A DNA stretch of 64,000 nt, taken from NCBI GenBank assembly GCA_033064195.1, contig JARBJD010000011.1, positions 558,001 to 622,000 on the forward strand. The letters are read 5' to 3'. Positions 1 through 10,523 of the stretch are shown piece by piece. Below the pieces are notes generated by a model, which saw nothing but the letters and a program-made list of their open reading frames with translations, made no database searches and was not told the DNA's origin. Numbering within the stretch: the first letter of the stretch is position 1; every line of letters starts with the position of its first letter. Source of the DNA: Blattamonas nauphoetae. Taxonomy: Eukaryota > Preaxostyla > Oxymonadida. Made by a program: the position numbers and the translations under genes.

Positions 1-3000
1 TGTAGGTTGAAATCACATCAGCGACTGGCACCTGAATGTCTTGTTCTGGTTGTATTTCCAGCTCCATCAATGGCTGTGTGAAGCTCTCAGTCATGCTCAC
101 ATCCATCTCAGATGGCTGAGGTGGCTGGGGTGGCTGTGGTGGAACACGGCGAGGCGTCATCCGCATCGGGCTGAAAGGAGCAGGGGAGAAGAACGACGAC
201 GACATATTCTGTCGAGCGAATGCTGTGTTGAGTGGAGAGAAGCCTTGACTCTGTTGAGGATACGCAGGAGATGGTGTTGCTTGGAACGGACTTTGAGCGA
301 AGAGGCTGAATGGCATGGTCAGAGAACGTGATCGTGAGGGTGGGATGCTGCCAACGAGCGAGTCCAACGTTGAGAGAGGAATTTCGGGAATTGTATTCTT
401 GTCAGCTGTGTCTTGGTGTTCTTTTGGGATCGGGACAATGTTCTCGGCTGAGATCTTTCCTCTGAACGAGATGGATTTCTTCCTTGAAGGGTATGATTGA
501 GGGAAGAGGGCGATGGCTTGGTCAGTCGTCAAATGGTGATCGAAGATGAATGGGAACGAGCCATGGATGGAAAGTGTGAGGGTGGGATCAAATAATTCCT
601 CGGTTGACGGCTCAGCGGGAACAGACATCCATGTCTGTCTGAAATGATCGGTGAAGAGATACGAAATGGACGAAATCACATTTGGAATGAGGTTGATGAT
701 CGACGGAGGGAGAATCACATGCGAGATATCGTCGTTCTGCGAGTTTGCGAGTGCTGCGACTTGTGAAAGGCATTCCAAACAGGCAGTCACTGTGAAGGAG
801 ATCTGCTTGGAGTCGGGATGAGCTGCGGCGACTTGGAGGAGAATGAGGAAGAGAAGAAGGGAGTGGCAGAGTTGGTCGAATGAGATGAAGTCAGGTTGTC
901 TGATTTTGGGGAAGACATGCGATCCTGGAAATGCGATGCTGCTGCTGATGGACATGTGATCAAACAAAAACCAACAGTAGTTCTTCAAAATCTGGTCGAT
1001 CAGGAGAAGATCCATAGGTTGGAAATACGGATTGATGAAGTGTGTCTGGTGAAGAACTCGGACAGCGCTGAGTGTGAACGAATTGCAGAACGACAGAGAC
1101 GTCGCGAACTCTCCGCAGAAGAACGTAAACAGCGCCATGCATGCGTTGTGGTGGAGAAGAACCCTCTCAGACACATCCAAAACAGGCGGAGAAGTGACCT
1201 GTGGCGGAAGAAGCGATGGAGGGAATGAATATCGCCACATTTGCGGCTGGTTGACAGCATTCAGGTGTTCGACGATGTGGAAGACTTCCTCAGCGAACGT
1301 GCTCTCGTCCCCCTTCCAATGGTACGGTGGAATTTCGAAAGGCGATGTGGGATGGCCTGGCGGAGCGTCTTCCGTCAGAAGGGACGACATGAGTCGCTCG
1401 GGGCTGGGCATGTCACATTTCCATTCAGGGGCGATGGCGAGGTTTCGTGAGATGGGGAGCTGGTCGTGGGTGAGGAGATGGCGGAGAGGGTAGCGAGATG
1501 AGTCTGTTTCGTTCATTGCTGAATCGTTGACTTGCTGGAAGAGAGGTACAAGGCGAGCGACAGACGGAATGTTGTTGAAGGAGTTGTTCTGTGTGTCTGT
1601 GGGCCTGTTCCGCATGGTAATCTGCTTGATTCCGTTCTCGAACTCATTCACCGCGTTCGAAGTGAGGAAATACAGAGTCCACGGCTCAACAATCACTTCG
1701 GGGACAGGATTGAGTGAAAGAGAGTTCGCTGGGAAGACAGTCCATTGGTTGAAGAATCTGAGGAGGTACTGGCGCGGTTCGTCACTCTCGTCGCTGATTG
1801 TGAATGAGCTGATTTGGTGGTGAGGCTTGATTCCGGTTTGAATGAGGAGCCGTTGCATGAGGAAGAGGATTCTGAAGAGTACTGCTTGCTGCGATGAGGC
1901 GAAGCGATGTGACTGCATGGAAGCCACAGCGTCGACGATGGAAGAGTGTGTGTTCAGAATGTTGAGAGGACCAAACGCCTTGAGAAGAGTGATGGTGAAT
2001 TCGAGGGTGGTTGTCAGTCTCATCGAAACAGACATCTGTGGATTGGTGATGAACGAGAGAAGTGTGTCCACTTGAGGTTGAGTTTGTTTTGCTCTGACGA
2101 CAGTTGCACCTGCATTCTGCCTGTGCTGTTGTCCCCCACTCGCAAACTGAGTCAAGTCTCCCAAAATCGATTTTGCATTTTGGATGAGCGGTTCGGAGTG
2201 GACGGTGGGCTTCTGGTCGTGGAGGAGATTGTCGATCACACCTGGGAATGAGCGATCGTACAAGATTTGGATGGTGTTCACAGAAACGCCGCCCTGGCTT
2301 GTCAGCTGTCGCATTCGGCTGAGTTCGACGTATGCGATGATGTGAGTGAATACAGACGACTCATTGCTTGGCTCATTGTTCAGATCCATTTCGTCGACCA
2401 ATTTCAAGAATGAGTCCTTTCCATCTTCAATTGTCCCCTCAATCACGTCCAGGACGAAAGAGACCTTTCGGGGTTCAGGTTCTGGTTGGTTCTTTCCGAC
2501 GAGATGTTGGAAGCGGTGCTTCTCAGATTGTGGGATGGTTGTCTCGAGTTCGGAAAAAAGGTGAGACCGACTCCTTCGCGACATTGTGGGGCCTTGTTGA
2601 ATACAAATTGGGCAGATGTTGGAAAGGAGGGAAGTGAAGAATCGTGTGCTGATGGGAACAGGTGGATTGGAGAATTGTTGTTGCGAAGTGATGCGAGGAG
2701 CTGTGGAATTTGAGGAATCGAGAGGTGATGAAAAGGGATAAAATGAGATTGGAAATTGAGCTTGTGCTCCTTGTGCGCTATTTTCAAGAAAATCAAGGCA
2801 TTCCATCAGCTCAAAAGGAGGGAACGAAGTTTGGCTTGGCGTCTGTGGGTGATGGAGGAGGTAATGAAATGGAGATGTCGGAGAATCGATTAGTGATTGG
2901 AAAAAAGGTGTATTGAGGACATATTCGACGTATGGGAGCAACTGAGAGTCGTTGTGGTGCAGAGTGAGCATGACGTGGTGAAGGGAGACGTAACTGCGAA

Positions 3001-4230
3001 TAAACTCCAGCACAACGGAATATTCGAGGATTTCGCCATGGGGTGAGCGAAATGCGATGGGGAGTGTGGTGGTAAAGAACACAGAGATCAATTCTGAGAT
3101 GATCGCGTTATAGACAGGATGGAGTTTGATATGTCCAACTGCTACTTCAGATGTTTTGGATCGAGAAAGCGAATATGATATATCTCGATGGAGATCTGAC
3201 GAGGTGAAGCTTGTCATGGCAGATTCGATGAGTTGGGTGGCATGTTTGATCGAAAAATCTTTTGGTTCCATCTGACGTGGGAAGTTGTTAAAAACGCTTG
3301 AAGTATTTGTAGCGATCAATATAGCATGCCTCATGAATTGTTGAGCGGAACGGTGATGCCCGAGTATGGTTGCACCGGCAGAAAGAGACGTGTAGAACTG
3401 AATGTGAAGCGCATCAATATAGTGAAAGGCTAACTGCTCAATTCGAAGGTACGAATCTGACGAAATCAATGAAAGCTTCACTGGGTCAACATTCATTTGA
3501 TGAGCAAGCCTTGCTTGGAGGTTGAAACGAAATGGTTCCAGGATAGCCTTGGAATTGAACGGAAACATCTTAAAAAGGGAATTTCTTGCACCAAAAAAAC
3601 TGTAGGGAGTGTTGCAAAATCGAAAGGAAGTTTCGAGGTACAATAGTTTGTTTGGGCCGGGGGAGAGATGTGGGATTTGAACGTCGAGCATCGAAGGAGA
3701 CTGTAGTCTCACGCAATTTGATTGGAGTCGTCGAAAATCAAATGAAAACGGTTCAGAATATGCTTGTTTGGCAACTTCTGTGAGATTTAGTGAGACATTG
3801 TGCTTTTTTCTTAGTGTTCGTTTACGTCTCGTGATTTTGCCGTTTTGGTGAGATTTATATCTTGCCAACGACGGATTGGTACAAATATGACCGTTTTTTT
3901 CGCATCGATCGCATGGATATCCACTATAATTGATGATTCAGAGAAAAAGAGAAAGATGGGTTGTGATGAATGGAGGAGATGCAGACCCCGAACAACGCTG
4001 TTTCCTGGAAAAATCTTAAAAGGAAGAATAAGATACGCTTTTTTACATCTGTCACAGGCACCATGATGCTGGGTTCCTTTGTAGTGGAGTTGTCTCGTCC
4101 TTTTCTTTTCCTTCTTTGTTGAATCTAGAGAAGAGTAAAAGGGAGGAAATTAATGTACAGAAGACAATGATTCAGGAAAATTGATTCCGACGCGTGTCTG
4201 GAAAAATACCATCATCAGAATCCGAGAAAT
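1..4230 (-). CDS. Zn2Cys6 (Gal4-type) zinc-cluster protein, partial
   Basis: Probable sequence-specific transcription factor. After splicing, the N-terminal part reads CDRCKKAKQRC, SGGYP, then CDRCEKNGHIC, which is exactly C-x2-C-x6-C-x5-C-x2-C-x6-C, the fungal-type binuclear zinc cluster. A basic stretch (GKITRRKRTLRKKHN) follows, and an acidic segment (SDSDDDSTKKEKKR) precedes it. The cluster is split by two introns, 4036-4005 (32 bp) and 3986-3924 (63 bp), leaving an 18-bp exon. A third intron is placed at 4209-4125. From 3923 one open frame runs to base 1, about 1,300 codons of mostly helical, Leu-rich sequence with a Pro/Gln-rich stretch near the left edge. The C-terminus lies outside the window and the first exon with the start codon was not found. 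The zinc cluster is clear; DNA target and function are unknown. Confidence 0.8.
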
Positions 4231-4585
4231 AACTTTCCGAGAGATTTTCGAGACTAGACCGATGAGATCAAAAGAAAGAATCGAGACTATGATGTAAGCC
4301 TTGTCGCACTTGTTTTTCTCCGTGTAGGATGGTCTACATGCATGGTTCGGTCGACATTCTAAATATTGTGGATTGATCGAGAATCATATTTGAGAGTTCA
4401 TTCACAGTAGTGGGCAAGCATAGAGAGACTCGGTAGAGGACAGAATAAAAAAGATAGAACAATAAAATGTTGTCAATTCCATCCAGAAGGAATGAGAAAA
4501 TGACTCGATCCAGTTTATGTGGGTCGATCAACATTTTTTCTCAAACCAAACCTTTTACCATTTTACACGCACGTGACTGCAACTA
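4231..4585. other. Divergent intergenic / 5' region of two genes
   Basis: This lies between the first assignable exon of the minus-strand zinc-cluster gene and the BRAP2-like start at 4586. The missing first exon and both promoters should lie here. No TATA box or RNA gene was seen. Confidence 0.4.
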
Positions 4586-6362
4586 ATGGAGCCAGTCTTC
4601 GACCCTCCGGCGGTATCTCCGGGGACGCTATTGTCAATCGCTCAAAATGTGATTCCTGATGACACTAGCGTTCAGACCATTGTATATGGTACTTTCTTTT
4701 TTCAAAAGACCATCTTCAGGAACAACGAATAATTCGTCAGAGGAGGGCACGATGACATTCCTTCAATGCTCTTCTGAAGCCAATTCAATCGCTGGCATCA
4801 AATCGCGCCTTCAAGCAAGTAGATTTGGCGGAAAATTGATTTGCATCCAGAATGTTCTCTTCGACTATCCTGTCTCAATGCTCTGTCAAACAGTTGAGCC
4901 ATTCATTGAACATATCGAATGGATGAGAATCGTACGGTTTGTTTCTTTTGGATTTCAGAATGTCAGAGAGAAAAACACGACAACACACTATATGGTCCTT
5001 TTGAACTTTGATCATGAAGTAGATTCAGAGGCATTTTTTACTCAGTTCAACGGAGTTTCACTGAGTTTTCTGTACAACATCACTTGCACTATCTCCTTCG
5101 TTCTATTTACGACATGTTCTTTCTTCTCGATCCCAATCACACCATTCTACTTCTCTCCTGTCCCTTCTCCGAATCCGTCGTCTTTCATCCAACCCCAACG
5201 AACGGAACTGACACCACCGATCGATCAAACTCCAAATCCACTAACATGTTCAGTTTGTCTGGAATCTCTCCATCCAACGACATCCCACATCCTCTATTTG
5301 CTCTGTGGTCATACATTTCACATCACATGCTTTGCTCAATGGTCGAAAGGGACATGCCCACTTTGTCGATACACTCTCCTCCCACGGACACAAACATCAA
5401 GTTGTTCACAGTGTGAGACAAGAGAAAATCTGTGGGTGTGTCTTTCTTGCGGATTTGTGGGCTGCGGAGCGTCTAAATTACACCACGCTGAGCAGCATTT
5501 TGTTCAAAGTGGACATCCATACGCGATGGATCTCGAAACCGAGAAAGTTTGGGATTACGTAGATGAACAGTCTGATATTAGCCATCTTTCATGTTCTTTC
5601 CCTCTTTTTCAGATATGTACATCGAATGATCGAGACAGAGAGTGATGGGAAGATTGTCTGCCTTTCAAAGAACGGGGCCCCCACATCCGACCCACAATCA
5701 CCGACACATCGAACAATGGAATTGGAGGAAGAGTTCTTCCGGCGTATCGAGAAGGAAAATGGACGGATTGTTGTTGACCAACTTGAAAGACAACGATGTG
5801 AATTGGAGGAACGCCTACAGCGGCGAAGAAAGGAGTTTGAAGAGATCGCGAGACAGGAAAAAAGAAAAGTCAACAATCTTCTGAATCGGAGTCGCGGAGC
5901 TGACAATGAGCTGGTTTGTCTCCTCTTCTATCTTTGCATGTCCTCTGTTTTCCATTCACCATCATTTAGACCTCTCTTCAACTAAGATTGGCAGAATTGA
6001 AATCTCGGACATCTCCAAAATCATCAGTCTCTCGACAGCAAATTGATCCACTCGTCACGAAACGAAATATCCTCCTCGCAACAAAGAGCTCTGTTGATGC
6101 TGTTTGAATTCAACCTTCTCATCCTTCGCAGCAAATCAAAGATAATCAAGCACAGATCTCGGCCATAACGAAGGAGAATGCTGCTCTGACAAGTTCACTT
6201 TCAGTGAAAGAGAAAGCTCATCAAGAATCGATTGGAGAGATGGAATTAACGATTCAGGACCTCATCAGCAACATCAATCTCATTCAAAGCATTCAGACAG
6301 GAAAGGACAAACAAAAAATCACTGTTGCCGCAGCACAAAGAGGAAAAAGAAGAAAAAGATGA
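4586..6362 (+). CDS. BRAP2-like RING/UBP-finger E3 ubiquitin ligase
   Basis: Homologue of BRAP2/IMP, a cytoplasmic RING E3 that in animals modulates Ras-MAPK signalling and nuclear import. In order: an RRM-like BRAP2 domain (HYMVLLNFDHEVDSEAFF is typical); a RING (CSVC, CGHTFHITC, CPLC); a UBP-type zinc finger (CSQCETRENLWVCLSCGF, GCG, then HH..H), ending in the family's VWDYV; and a Glu/Lys-rich coiled coil to the C-terminus (RGKRRKR, stop TGA). Introns are inferred at 4689-4719 (31 bp) and near 5571 (43 bp, restoring QYVHRMI), 5912 (56 bp) and 6106 (30 bp). A 27-bp in-frame intron near 4952 is possible. The spliced length is divisible by three, about 529-538 residues. The segment just before the RING diverges from relatives. 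Confidence 0.9.
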
Positions 6363-6388
6363 CCTCTGAAGAGAACGTGAGATTTACC

Positions 6389-6733
6389 TCATTTGTTCGT
6401 CCATATTTTGGCAAGAAGGCAACACCTCACATTTGAAGCGATGATTGCATGTCGAACACTTTCATCACCAGCTTCCTGAAGAACATTCAATTGTCCAACA
6501 ATTTTAGTTGGTGCAGAAAACATGTGTATGATCAGGAAAAGCTCCCCTCGACTCAGGTGCATCTCTTTGTTTTGCTTCAAAGTCATTTTTTCGTTGTCTC
6601 GCATTTGGACTGATCCATTTTGTATTATCGGCAATGTTTGCGCTGGTTCATTTGCAATCACATGTTTCATCTGAGTGTAAAACCACATTTTATGAACCCT
6701 GGAATACTCATTTCCCTCGACACTTTGGATCAT
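6389..6733 (-). CDS. Small hypothetical ORF (114 aa)
   Basis: A minus-strand ATG-initiated ORF fills the gap between BRAP2 and the Hsp110 gene, with its start 25 bp from the Hsp110 start. The composition is protein-like (helical, no low complexity), but no domain, signal peptide or family was recognised. It could be real, an exon of something larger, or chance. Transcript evidence would decide. Confidence 0.3.
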   Translation of the reverse strand: MIQSVEGNEYSRVHKMWFYTQMKHVIANEPAQTLPIIQNGSVQMRDNEKMTLKQNKEMHLSRGELFLIIHMFSAPTKIVGQLNVLQEAGDESVRHAIIASNVRCCLLAKIWTNK

Positions 6734-6758
6734 CCCACAGAAAACTACATACTAATCA

Positions 6759-9700
6759 ATGCTAACTCCACGACCAAGTTCTCTTTCATCTTCTTCATCA
6801 ATCTTTCGTTACTTACATTTCTATCAGCCTTTGGAATTGACCTCGGTACTCATCATGCAATTGTTACAGCTCCTCTCCGCACATTTTTCCCTGAACAGGA
6901 CATTGACCCACAGCACAGAGAGTTCATCACATGTGCTCTCAACGAAGATCATACACGATTAACTCCTGTTCGAATTCTTTTGGAAAATCAGGATCGAACA
7001 ATTGGACTAGCTTCACAGAGAAATGCAGCTGTACAGAACTTCAAAAGCAATTTCGGATATTTTGATCAGGAATATGAACTTTCGGACAAAGTTCTTGAGA
7101 GTCATCTCTCTTTGAATCAACCACAGTACACTGTGGGATATGGTCAAGGCAATTCTCCAACCACATTCACGAACGAACAGATTACAGGTCTGCATTCTTC
7201 ACTATTAAGGTATCAATTTTGTTTGAAGGGATGTACCTCCGAAAACTTATTCAAAATTGTCGGAATCCTGGTGATCTACCTTCAGATCTTCCGACCCTGA
7301 CAACGTCTGCTTTACTCTACTGTGATCTTGTTTAGGGATCCCAATGTCCAGATTGGAAACTCCAGAGCTTCAATTGTTGTTTCAGTTCCCACATATTGGA
7401 AACAATGCCACAAACAGTCGTTGCTTAGCGCAGCACAGATTGCATCACTGTCAATCCTCTCTCTTGTTCAAGACACGACCGCAGGTTTGAATTCCCATTT
7501 TAGACATTCATCTTCTTTGTAGCTGCCGTCTGTTATGTTTCAACTCGTCTCCCATCCAATGCTGGAATTCGCGACCCATTTTACCTTCTCATTGCCGATT
7601 TCGGGTCCCAAAGTCTTCAAACATCACTTTTCCGCGTTGTTCGCACCTTCCACGGTGTCTCAATTTCTGCTCTCAGTCACACCTGGACACTTGAAGCATC
7701 TGGCGACAAAATCACGCAGACCATTGCGCAGCACATCGCCGACAGTCTCCTGAAGTCTCACCCCGCTCATGCCGATGTGATCAACAACGATGCCAAGTTC
7801 GCCAACCGCCTGCTCTCAGCCAGTGAAAAGCTCAAAATTGCCCTGTCAGCCTCGCCGATCGCCGAACAGACGATCGAGATTCTCCCAGGGGAAGTGGAGA
7901 CGTCATTTGTGATGAAACGGGAGACGATTGTTGAGCTGATTGCCCCGTTCAACACATTCATCAAATCCACAGTGGACAGATGCATCGCCGAAGGAATCCA
8001 ACGCATCCAAACGTCATATCCAGACGACATCAAAGACAAAGAGCACCCGACCGTCACCATCCACTCGGCAGAACTCGCTGGAGCCGGAAGCAGAATCCCA
8101 TCCTTCCAGTCTGCCCTCGAGCTCAGCCTCCAACAGAATCCTCTCGTCACTCAGCCAATCACTCTTTCCCGCACCCTCAACTCCGACGAGGCGGTTGCTT
8201 GGGGCTGTGGGCGTCTCGCGTCGCAGCTGGAGATGGACCGCTGCATCGACCATGCGAAGAAGGCCAATTCCCATCTCCCTCTTCCCTCGGCGGTCAAGGC
8301 TGCCAACGCTGAGCTTCAGAACGAGATCCCCAAAACTGTCCGTGTTGATGTGAAAGATATTTTGACGCACGACATTGTTCTGTACGAGACAGAACAGTTG
8401 ATCACGTCCGATGCCAGCGAGCCTGATGGACAGAAACTCGATACCATCCAAGTCATTTCCAAAACAACCGGCTTTCCATCGCCCTTTGTTCTCCCAGAGA
8501 ACCCCACCCAAACACTCGTTGCCTTTCAGAAAGGTACTGAATACCCATCCAAGCACACCGCACGGTTTGATATGCGAGGACGATCAAAACCACTCGTGTC
8601 GCAAGATCCCAAATCAAAGCTTCAAGTTCTCATCGACGCACGATACGTTCCAAAAGACGCTGAAACCGACCAGTGTCAGCCACCTCGAACAATACAAGGC
8701 AAGCATTACGCCATCCCGACCAGTCTTGTTTCGACAATGCTCCTTTGTGATCCATCGTCCGACATGACCGGAATTGTTGTCGAGCTCGACAAAAACGGGC
8801 AGTTCAGTCTCCACTCTCCTTTCTACCTCGAACACATCAACACTGAGCAGTCGTCCATCCAGCGCCAGCCACGCTCGATCCTTCTCTTCTCGTCAAAGAC
8901 ACCCAAAAAACAGATCCAAACCTTCTCTGACGAGGAGCAGAGAATGATGCGACAAGACGAACAGACGAAAGCCAGCGAGATTGCCAGGAATGATCTTGAA
9001 AGCTACTGCTATTCTCTGCTCAATGATTGTTCAGATAACATGGACGGGTGCATGACGGAAGCAGCGTGCAATGAGTTCAAGACCAAAGTCAATTCCATCC
9101 TCGACAAAATCAACGACGAGTCCTTCCGTCAGCCCCCTCTCATCTACAACCAGCACATGAAGGAGCTGAAAGACTGGATTGAGCCCGTGCTGGAGCGGAA
9201 GAAGGAGAAGGAGCGGATCAAAGAGGAAAGCCTCAAGCTCAACGAAGCCGTCCAGAACGGACAAAAAGTCAAGTCCCGTTTTGCGGCTCTGAAGCAGTTT
9301 TTTCCGGAAGAAGTGAGCGGCTTCGAAACCATTCTGGAGAGTGCACTGAAGCTTCAGAAAGAAGTTAAAGAGAAGATCGAAGACCCCACGTCGATCAGAG
9401 AAGAGGACACGTCGAGTGATAGCGACTCTGGCGACAATGAGCACGAGTCTCTTCTGTCTGCCTCGGCCAGCACAACTGCTGCCTCTCTCCAGAAAGCGAT
9501 TGAAATCATCAACAACCTCCACAAGGAACGTTCCAAGAGACTGAAAGAGGAGGAGCAGGCAGAGCTCCTTCGCCAGAAGAAGGAGAAGGAGGCACAACTC
9601 AAAGCGCAACGCGAACAAGCACAGCGTCGAGCTCGCCAAAACCCATTTTCATGGATGGACCCATTCGGCCAATACTACCGCGGACAGGAAGACGAGGACG

Positions 9701-10397
9701 ATCCCTACGCTCAGGCGCGCGAAGAGGAGGAGCGGAAACAGCAGGAGCAGAGGCAAGCTGCTCTGAAGGCTCGACAGGAGCAACTCAGAAAGGCACAAGA
9801 AGAGCGACAGAAACAACTTGAGGAGCAGAGGAGGCAGATGGAAGAGCAAAGGAAGAAGGAACTTGAAGAACTTCAGGCCAAACGGCAAGAAGAACAAGAA
9901 AGACTGAGACAGCGACTTGAACAGGAAAGGTCACAAAAACAAGCGTCGAACGCCGAGTCTTCCCCAATCGACCCACGAACAGATTATCTTCTCCCCAAAA
10001 TGGATATGCAGGTCTGTCTCTGTCCCCATCACTTTTTTCGTGCAGGAGTATGTTGATGCGTATGTCTACCATGTCGAACTGTCAGGCGCCCCGAAAGAAG
10101 ACATCCAGCTTTCGTTGGATGGTGAGGACCTGATTGTCACTGCCCCACGCAAGCGATATGTTCAATCTAATGTTTGCCACTTGTTGATCTCATTCTCGTC
10201 AGGACCCATTCTTCGGCTTCTTCGGAGCGGGGTACATGCCACGCGAGGAGGTGACTGGAGTCTACAAACGCATCGTCACTCTTCCATCGGACGCTGATTC
10301 CTCGTCAATCAGTGCTGACTTCCGCAACGGCATTCTTATCATCACCATTCCTCGACTCAACGTTCGTCGTCCGTCTCGGCGCATTAATATTTTTTAG
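6759..10397 (+). CDS. Hsp110-type chaperone fused to C-terminal Hsp20 domain
   Basis: Predicted 1,133-residue chaperone. Residues 1-~390 are an Hsp70/Hsp110 ATPase domain: FGIDLGTHHAIV (phosphate 1), SIVVSVPTYW, QDTTAAAVCYV, a degenerate phosphate-2 loop (IADFGSQSLQ) and LNSDEAVAWG. A substrate-binding-like region, an acidic linker and a long Glu/Gln/Arg coiled coil (about 925-1010) follow. Residues ~1020-1133 are an alpha-crystallin domain: YVDAYVYHVELSGAPKEDIQ, ADFRNGILIITIP, and an I-x-I tail (RRINIF). The join is supported because the open frame from the ATPase domain continues into DYLLPKMDMQ, the first strand of the Hsp20 fold, before an intron inside that fold. There is no signal peptide, so it is probably cytosolic like Sse1/Hsp110. 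Introns: 6778-6827, 7188-7228, 7305-7335, 7485-7522, 10012-10045, 10160-10202. The spliced total is divisible by three. Confidence 0.92.
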
Positions 10398-10523
10398 AAG
10401 CTTCTGTTCTCGTTACAATTCAACCATTCGTTCTACTGTTCTGTTTCTCAGTTTGAGCAAACAGAAATGGCACAACTGTAATTGAGATGAAAAAACAAAG
10501 TTAGAAAAAAACAAGAAGGCTTA

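Noticed and set aside
41-2916. Many plus-strand ORFs of 60-140 codons at the left end
   Set aside because: They are shadows of the long minus-strand frame of the zinc-cluster gene, whose translation is continuous and protein-like throughout.
10012-10045. Idea that the Hsp20 domain is a separate downstream gene
   Set aside because: The Hsp110 frame stays open into the first part of the Hsp20 fold, and there is no stop or room for a promoter before it.
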